Source: Scilla litardierei
Taxonomy: Eukaryota > Streptophyta > Magnoliopsida > Asparagales > Asparagaceae
Direction of reading: 5' to 3'
DNA length: 64,000 nucleotides
Assembly: GCA_030789695.1 (NCBI GenBank)
Contig: CM061142.1
Coordinates: forward strand, 566,609,281 to 566,673,280
Shown here: piece by piece, positions 57,583-64,000 of the stretch
How the letters are laid out: each line of letters begins with the position of its first letter
Numbering within the stretch: the stretch's first letter is position 1
The notes under the pieces: generated by a model
What the model saw: the letters and a program-made list of their open reading frames with translations, nothing else
Databases searched by the model: none
Told to the model about the DNA's origin: nothing
Translations under genes and position numbers: made by a program

Positions 57583-58947
57583 CCCCCTCCCCCCCCCCTA
57601 CGGTCGACCGCTGCCCTCCGGCCATCTCCACGCCCTCGCCGCCCTCGCCGCTCTCCGAGCTCGTCGTCCTCTGCCTTCGCTCCACCTTCCTCCATGCACA
57701 CATCTTCAATGTCGCTCGAAGCAACCCATGTCGTCGTCACGCTTTCCGACGACACCCGCCACTTCACCGTACGTCGCTGCTCCCCCTCCGACGAAGCAGC
57801 GCCCCGCACCACCACCAGACTCGCCGACGCCCTTACCGTGAAGCACCGACGCCGTCATCGCCCTCCGACAAAGCAAGCACCCCAGCTCTGCCCTCTCTCT
57901 TTCGCTTGCCGCTGCCGAAGGCCGCCTCCGACTACCATCGCTTCCGCCGCCGTCGACCGCCACCGCTGCCTACTCCCGACGACGTCGCCGCCCTGCCGTG
58001 CACCTTTGCCACTGGCAAACACGAAGACACCCCCCTCAGCCTTTACGAACGAACTAAGGAGGTGAATACGTATTAACATATGTATATGTATGTTTAATGG
58101 TATTTTGATAATTTATAAAATATTATATAAGTAAAATTTGTTTTAAATTCATAATAAATAATATAAGGGCCAGAAAAATACAAGGCCAACTCCAGAAAAT
58201 CAGAAATGATATTCTAGATCCAATGGCACTAGTCTCATCTCGATCAGACGCTTAGTATTTCCACAATAAATTTTTAAACCTAAAAGTTAAATACATTGTT
58301 TTCGTTTAAAAATCCGTAACTTCGTATTTTCACATAAACTGATAGTGAAAAAAATATGTTGTAACACTCTTCGAGACGGTCATTTTGACAGCTCACTTGA
58401 ACCATTCCGATATGTATTGCACCCAGAATAAACTGTTGAATAATTACGTTACTAAATTAAAATTAGTTTTTAAATTAATTTTTGAGCTTCTAAAAATTAT
58501 AAAAATTAACAGAGGCTTCTGAAAAATATCTACTCTTGTAGTAAAATTATTTTCTTCATATCTAGCCTATATAAAATTTAAAACATTTTCTGACACCGTT
58601 TCAATCAGTTTTAAAAACCAAAATGATCAAATTATTTTAGATAGGGATGTCGTGTTCTCTAATCAATTATTTTTGTGTTGCATGTACAAATTCTTGTGCA
58701 CCAGCTTCTGTGGAAGCCCTAGATCTAATTCCGGCTTGCTACGACAACCTTGAAATCAGTAAGTCACGACGAATTCTAGAATTAGAAAATTAGTTAGTGT
58801 CCTCGTACGAACTTAAGAACACTACTTATAGCCTCAGAACGGCCATTCACCTTGAACCAATCTAGAGACCTAATCTAATAGGAAAGTAATCAACTACAGA
58901 TTACTTTGCCAACTTTCAACTCTGGTGGTTATAGCACACAACCATCA

Positions 58948-59130
58948 ACTTGGGTAAATTGTGTGCTAAACAACACTACCACGTGCTCGAAGCATAGAAT
59001 CGACATCTCGAATGTTGGACTTGTCTTTATCCTCTAATTTACTTGGGTAAATTGTTGCTAACGAAACCACCATATGATCAAAGCATGGAATCGGTATTAC
59101 AGTTGTTGGACTTGTCTTTATCCTCAGTTC
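58948..59130 (+). repeat. 93-bp imperfect tandem duplication in F
   Basis: Two units starting acttgggtaaattg at 58948 and 59041, both ending ttggacttgtctttatcct. A further short repeat, gtctagctgcct...ttcggcat, recurs three times at about 59338-59440 around the TATA box. Confidence 0.85.
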
Positions 59131-59845
59131 GCTTTGGCACAGTCTGTTTTAAAAAGAGTTCCTACTTTTTGGTTTTCAATAAGAAAGTCAACCAGTGGTC
59201 CTGGTTCGACTGGCATCATGTGATACACCGTATGGAACATCTTGTGAAACATCCTGTATAGCACTAGACACTTCACTGGGGTTTTGGGGTAACTCATAGT
59301 TTGAGATAGTGCGGAAGTGACTAGAGTTCATCTATATGTCTAGCTGCCTAGGTTTCGGCATCATGTCTAACTGCCTGCGTTTTGGAAAATATAAATACGT
59401 TGCATGTCAGCATCTTGTCTAGCTGCCTGTGTTTCGGCATTCGTCTTGGTAAGCGCATCCAGGCAAGATATGAACTCAATGGTCACATATTGTACTCTCC
59501 AACTTGAGTCGCGTAGTGTAGTTACTTTTGCACAGTTACCTTTACTTTACGCAATACATATACTTTACCTACTACACTTGTGTAGTCACCAGTACCTTAC
59601 TTGTCGTACTTTTAGCTACAGCAGTAGTACGTTTCACTTGCGTAGCCTGCTTTACACTTGCACTACCACAGTACATTTGTTCTTTCCTTTCAGTTCGGTT
59701 TACCTTTACTACTCAGTGGTGTACAGTTGTTGTTCAGTACTTTACTTTTCACTCTGGTCTGCTTGTACGTAGTTACTTTTGTCATACTTGTACACTGCTT
59801 CTTTTCTATATTTAGAATTGTTGTGACTTACCTTCAGTTCCATTT

Positions 59846-59932
59846 ATGGCACCGACAGACGACGACCAGATCGAAGAAATTGCCCCTGAGTTTGCAGAGC
59901 CAGAGTTCGACCCGGAGACTGCAGACTTTTAG
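59846..59932 (+). CDS. 28-residue acidic ORF near the end of F
   Basis: ATG 59846 to TAG 59930-59932, starting MAPTDDDQIEEIAPEF. Strongly acidic, with no known family. It lies 231 bp before the LTR end. A comparable acidic frame (QPEFVDDAD) stands at a similar place in M on the minus strand (stop 45318). Whether it is translated is unknown; it may be a coding exon read from the LTR or chance. Confidence 0.3.
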   Translation: MAPTDDDQIEEIAPEFAEPEFDPETADF

Positions 59933-60169
59933 CTGTTTGTGTTGTTGTGCGTACTATGTTATGTATTTCCTTTCCGTATTTCCTTTATGTATTTGGTGAG
60001 AGAGTGATGCTTGTTGTTGTACTTTAAATTTGGACTATAATAATGTACGCTGGTTTGAGTATTGGTACATCTCTGGATTGTGGCTATATTGATTTCACAG
60101 GTAAACTGCAGACCTGTAATTAAAATCAAATAAGTAACGGGCCCCTGATAGCGGGTCGTTACACTTGTG

Positions 60170-60469
60170 AAGGAGAGGCTCAAGTGCACCCATGATCGAA
60201 TCATTTTGAGGAGAGAATTCACCCTGAGGGAGAAAGTGCTACTCTACAACTCAAGACTCCATCTCTTCCCCGGAAAGCTTCGTTCGAAGTGGATTGGGCC
60301 TTTCATTGTTCGGGAGGTGTTTCCACATGGCGCGGTGACCATTGCCAACCCACAAAACAGAAATGAATTCAAGGTGAACGGCCAATGCTTAAAGCATTAC
60401 CAAGAGCCGTGGAGTAGAGAGGAGGACACCATGGAGCTTACGGAACCACCTCCGTGTGGAACCAAGTAG
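60170..60469 (+). pseudogene. Element D integrase C-terminus, resumed after F
   Basis: [36 protein letters not shown] and [13 protein letters not shown] form the C-terminal domain usual for Athila-type integrase (GKL.SKW.GPF box), ending in TAG at 60467-60469. It joins the stretch left of F when one cttgt is removed. Confidence 0.87.
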
Positions 60470-61492
60470 GTGTGTTCGTTCTAAAACTTTCCTATCTAGT
60501 AGTATGTAGTAATGAATAACTCTTGCTCAAGCTTGCTTATCCTAGTTTATCCATTTTATGCATATATTTCATCTCACCCTTCAAACATTGAGGACCATGT
60601 TTATTTTTAGTTGGGGGTGTGGACTAGGATATAGCAACTTATTGAGCATCTTTTTATTATTTTCATCTTTCTGTGAATAAATTGAATGAAATAAAAAATT
60701 TCCATTTATCACCAACATTTCTCCAACTTATAGATTTTTGGTAGACACATTGATTAAATGTGGTGATCCTTCCCAACTTGCCATGGTAAAAATGTATTCT
60801 TGAAGTGGATTTTGGCAAATTAGGATGTGTTGTAACTTTATGTACTAGGGGCAATTAACTGTTTCTCTACATGCTTACACTTGGCCCTTTAGCTTGAAGC
60901 TCATGACAATTACCACCCATTTGAAACCCTATAATGATGTAGAACCCTTGGTATCAACAATCAATTGATTAAGCATTAGGAACTTTAAAAATTCGGCACG
61001 GTTTATATTCATGGATCCTAAGATAGTGACTTGGCATTTGGAGTTGCTCAAATGAATGCTATCAAATCCTACAATAACAAGTGCACTTGTGCACATTTGA
61101 ATAAGGCATAAACGTTTTCCATGGTACTTTGAATATGGCAAAAATTGCCATGAAATTTGAGTAAATGCATGAAATTTGAACCACCAACTCATTTTCATGA
61201 TCTTTTGAGGGAGTAAGTGTTATATCCCATAAGGTCGAGAGTTCCTAAGGATCTTACACCATAAGATTGCGACATATTAAGGAATATACTAAGCTTAGGT
61301 GTGGATTGTGGAGTGTGTAAGAGGAATGAGATTATAATCATATGGAAGAGTGCATATACTTGAGAACTTTGCCCTAATAGATATGATTTCAACACCCTTT
61401 AGTATTGCCAACAATCCATGAATGGAGTTAACATTATATTTTGGGATTGGTCACTTATTTTGCGAGTGATTAGAAACACGCTAGTTGGGGGG
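60470..61492 (+). promoter_or_regulatory. D 3' non-coding region with polypurine tracts
   Basis: AT-rich, no gene. Purine-rich tagttgggggtgtgga occurs at about 60609, and the closely similar gctagttggggggtg (61481-61494) directly precedes the 3' LTR. No env-like ORF is left in D. Confidence 0.65.
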
Positions 61493-62987
61493 TGTAATTA
61501 TGACTGAATATTGCATATCCTAACATCATAATCATCTCCTCTTGTGCATATAATCCATGGAATCATGCTCTCTTAACTACATTTACGTTGATTCATCATT
61601 TGTGAGCATATGATTTTATTTTGGCACAATTTCACTTCTCAAAACATTATAAATGTCTACTATATTTTTAGGAATTTTTCTGGATTTTTCAGGTGTCCCG
61701 AAGGGGACTAAATCAACTCAACGAGGATGGGAAGCTGAGCCAGGACAGGTGACTATCCTTTCAATGATAGTCGCCTGCCTAGTTGGAAACCCAGCATGGA
61801 GCAGAAGGGAGTACATATCAGGGGCCTGCAGAAGGACCGACAGGTGCCTGGGCAACCAAATAGGTGACGACCCGGACAACAGCAGTCGCATGCCTTAGAA
61901 GAGATGGAGCTGGAAAAAGTGAAGCGCAATGACGGGCTCCTGCAATAGGATTGACATGCGACAAGATATCGTACAGTCGCCTGCCATTTTTGCAGTAGTC
62001 GCCTAATTTTTTGGATGCCTAGGAGAGCCATTAGAGCCAACTTACTGTTTAATTTAACACTTCTGCAGCAAGCACTTGAAGCACAAAAGACAGGCTCATG
62101 TGGATCACACAAGCGTCTGTAATCTTCAAAATAGTCGCCAACCTGAAGATCCTTCAGCATTTGGAAGCTACGCAGCCTACCAATCAAGCGACTGTCCGAC
62201 CATTGGCAGTCGCATGACATCAGGTGCCAAAAGATTGGTCGGCCGTTGACTGATCAGGGTTTTTTCGCCCAGATTCTGGGTTGCAAGAAATGGGTTTTTC
62301 TTAACCTGATTTCTCCCCATTTGCAGTGGGCCTTTGGATGAGATTTTGGACGGATAATATGCAACCCCTAGGGGTATAAAACACTACTATTCAGACGTAA
62401 TTAAATAGAGCTTAATCATTTACTATTTTTAGGTCATGTTCTTCCTCATGGAGATTAGGGTTTTGGAGAGTTTTGAGTTTTTTTATCTCGTTTTTGATGT
62501 TGCTGAGATTGATTGGTGATGAATGAAGCTAGTATTTGGTGGCAAATCTCCGAATCTCTTACTATTATACATTTGCTTTCATTTCTTGTATTTAAGAATG
62601 TCTATTTCTATGAATGCTTATTCTATTCTTAATATGTTAGGCTAAATTCATTGTGTGGGTGTTGTGGATTGATGTAGGATGTTTTGATTGCCTTGCTAAT
62701 GTTAATTTACTGCACTCCTTGTTAATCCATGTTGTTGGGTGAAATAAGCTTATGTTTAGTTGGATTTGATACTATCCATGGAGGAACCGAAGAACGGTGG
62801 TGTTTCGCAATTGTTGCACATATGTATCCAATGGGTATTGCATATCTTAAAAAGAATGCAAGACCATTCAATCCACATTTCATAGTTTAGAAGTTTAATT
62901 CACCCAATAACCCAAATTGTTAATTGGGCTGTAACCCGTTTATCGAATCGTGCATTACCTAAAAGGGGCCGCAGAACAGTGGTTGTG
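61493..62987 (+). repeat. D 3' LTR, visible part
   Basis: Starts TGTAATTATGACTG after the polypurine tract. It has the same order of parts as E's LTR: leader with tttttcagg-like box (61682-61693), motif array 61745-62220, TATAAA at 62375-62380, then AT-rich sequence. It is interrupted near 62987 by L. The boundary there is judged only from the restart of LTR-like order. Confidence 0.6.
61745..62220 (+). repeat. CAGTCGCCTG-type motif array in D LTR
   Basis: About twelve copies of a degenerate 8-10 bp motif (caggtgact, tagtcgcctg, caggtgcctg, cagtcgcatg, gcgactgtc), some in opposed pairs. It resembles the G array in sequence although D is Gypsy and G is Copia. It is the most decayed of the arrays. 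Confidence 0.65.
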
Positions 62988-64000
62988 TGATGCGCAACAC
63001 AACTGACGTGTGTTTATATTTTATATATTCACGCATGTCTTCTCCATCGTTTTCCGTCACTTTTCGTTATTTCGTATCCGTTTTGTGTGTTTTTAGTTTC
63101 TTTTTACTTTCGTTGAGTTTATGTGCATTTGCAGGACATTGCTAGCGCGGGGGACATATATGGCCAACATCATGAGTCCCCGGAGCAACGGGAAGTGTCG
63201 CACAAGATCCCGAGAGCCATTCGTCAAAGATGACTATGTATCAGCTCTCACCCGATCGGGTCATGCGGTTTATGTCAGTGCTGAAGAAGAGACAGTACCA
63301 CCCGATCGGTTCAGTGATCGGGTGGATGTATGACAGAGTGCAGTTTTGAAGGCCCAAGCTCACCTAGTCGGTTGCCTTGTCAACTGATCGGGTCATGTAT
63401 TGTTACCCAATCGGCTCAGCACTTTCACTCGATCGGGTCAGCTGCTGCTGCTTTCCAAGCTCAAGAAATCCAAGACTCACCCGATCGGTTCAGTGATTGG
63501 GTGAGATTTATCAAAGCTGAAGACATATTTTTCTGTCGTTTCACCCAATCGGGTGAGTGTCTGTTTTTGTCTTTTTGTGAGAATATTCCCTGGCATCTTG
63601 CCCACTTGTATAAACAGTGCTAGGTTTTTCCAAAAATGCAAATCCCCACTTTTTAAGCTGTTTTAAGGGATTTTTCGGTTGCTTCAATTAAACACTTAGT
63701 GTAAGTTCTTTGATCGTTTTCATATTTTGATATTGTGTTTATGCTTCTATTTGCTACGGTGAACAATTGCTTGATTTCAATTCTTATGGCTATATCTTCT
63801 GTTATTGCATCTGCTACCATGTTTAGTGAGTAGTTCTTCAATCTAGGACATTGGTGGAAGCCCCTTCGTGGGTTCTTCCTAGAACAGCCATAGGTCTAGG
63901 GATCCGATTAGATCTAGGGATTTTGATGGTTACACGGGGGCGTTTCATTGTCATCAGCGGAAAAAAACCGCCTTTGACCATTGGGCCAAGAGGAAATAAA
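62988..64000 (+). mobile_element. L: start of another Athila-type LTR, cut by window end
   Basis: LTR-like order restarts here: tgatgcgcaacacaactg, a T-rich stretch, the gtgcatttgcaggacattg box (compare gtatttcaggaaatatgg in E), motif array 63245-63560, TATAAAC at 63610, then the tttagtgagtagttcttc / aagccccttcg part that parallels E's cttagtgagtagtgtc. It could be a nested element or the rest of a composite LTR. The end lies beyond the window. Confidence 0.5.
63245..63560 (+). repeat. ACCCGATCGGGT palindrome array in L
   Basis: Copies at about 63250, 63300, 63316, 63384, 63404, 63429, 63480, 63497 and 63543, several as opposed pairs such as cacccgatcggttcag / tgatcgggtg. The core is a 12-bp perfect palindrome. 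The array ends about 50 bp before the TATA box. Confidence 0.88.

Larger units (their letters stand above)
56509..60163 (+). mobile_element. F: probable chromovirus-type solo LTR (3655 bp)
   Basis: Ends TGTAACGACTCG and CGGGTCGTTACA, with exact 5-bp duplication cttgt (56504-56508, 60164-60168), splitting D's integrase. The terminal sequence and multi-kilobase size fit Tekay/Del-type LTRs. No gag, pol, primer site or internal LTR pair is present. Parts in order: AT-rich start, TATAAATA at about 57236, C/T- and GC-rich leader-like island 57370-58065, AT-rich middle, tandem duplication 58948-59130, TATAAATA at about 59392, short acidic ORF. Confidence 0.8.
18252..62987 (+). mobile_element. Element D: Athila-type Gypsy retrotransposon, host of most other insertions
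   Basis: Its own sequence lies at 18252-20895, 53387-56508, 60164-62987. The parts join in order: LTR end, tRNA-Asp-like primer site, gag, protease, RT, RNase H, integrase, 3' non-coding region, 3' LTR. The protease frame left of 20896 continues right of 53391, and the integrase frame left of 56509 continues right of 60168, once one copy of each target duplication (ttagg, cttgt) is dropped. All frames carry stops and shifts, so D is the oldest layer visible. Confidence 0.88.

Noticed and set aside
57334..58065. 243-codon Ser/Leu/Pro-rich ORF and antisense Arg/Glu ORFs
   Set aside because: They run through a C run and a CT microsatellite in a leader-like island of F; composition alone explains them.

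Overview
This window is plant nuclear DNA, and essentially all of it is LTR retrotransposon sequence. I found no host gene, rRNA, tRNA or CRISPR. The evidence is Copia (Sirevirus-type) and Gypsy (Athila-type, chromovirus-like) proteins, tRNA-iMet and tRNA-Asp-like primer sites, polypurine tracts, TG..CA LTR ends and exact 5-bp target duplications. The species cannot be told. The setting suggests gene-poor, probably methylated heterochromatin of an angiosperm.

Layout. (1) 1-18251 is a stack of Copia insertions: element A (+, 1-9280, left end outside the window) sits in element B (-, 9281-14835), B sits in C (-, 14836-17438), and C sits in an LTR fragment K (+, 17439-18251). (2) 18252 to about 62987 is one old Athila-type Gypsy element, D, split by insertions. 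Its gag/protease lies at 19060-20895, protease/RT/RNase H/integrase at 53392-56508, the integrase tail at 60170-60469, and its 3' LTR begins at 61493. (3) D is interrupted at 20896-53386 by Athila-type element E (two LTRs, TSD ttagg) and at 56509-60163 by F, a probable chromovirus solo LTR (TSD cttgt). (4) E is itself interrupted by G (24839-31503, gag-only Sirevirus-like, TSD gactt), H (32266-38602, Sirevirus solo LTR, TSD cgccc, itself carrying P at 33441-37911, TSD ggagt) and M (39845-48026, long-LTR element without recognisable proteins). (5) About 62988-64000 is the start of another Athila-type LTR, L, inside D's 3' LTR.

Every autonomous-looking polyprotein seen is broken by stops, frameshifts or insertions. 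The 571-codon env-like ORF of A is intact. E keeps gag, protease and an env-like gene, but when its insertions are removed no RT or integrase remains, so it looks non-autonomous. G has only gag. P and M have no recognisable protein.

The most interesting signal is regulatory. Five different LTR families, Copia and Gypsy alike, each carry an array of their own CpG-centred palindrome (GACCGACTAG/CTAGTCGGTC, CACTCGGCCGAGTG, CAGTCGACTG, ACCCGATCGGGT, and CAGTCGCCTG-like) just upstream of the TATA box. In A and in E the family's own palindrome array recurs inside the element, directly upstream of the env-like gene, as if an LTR-type control module had been placed in front of that gene twice independently.
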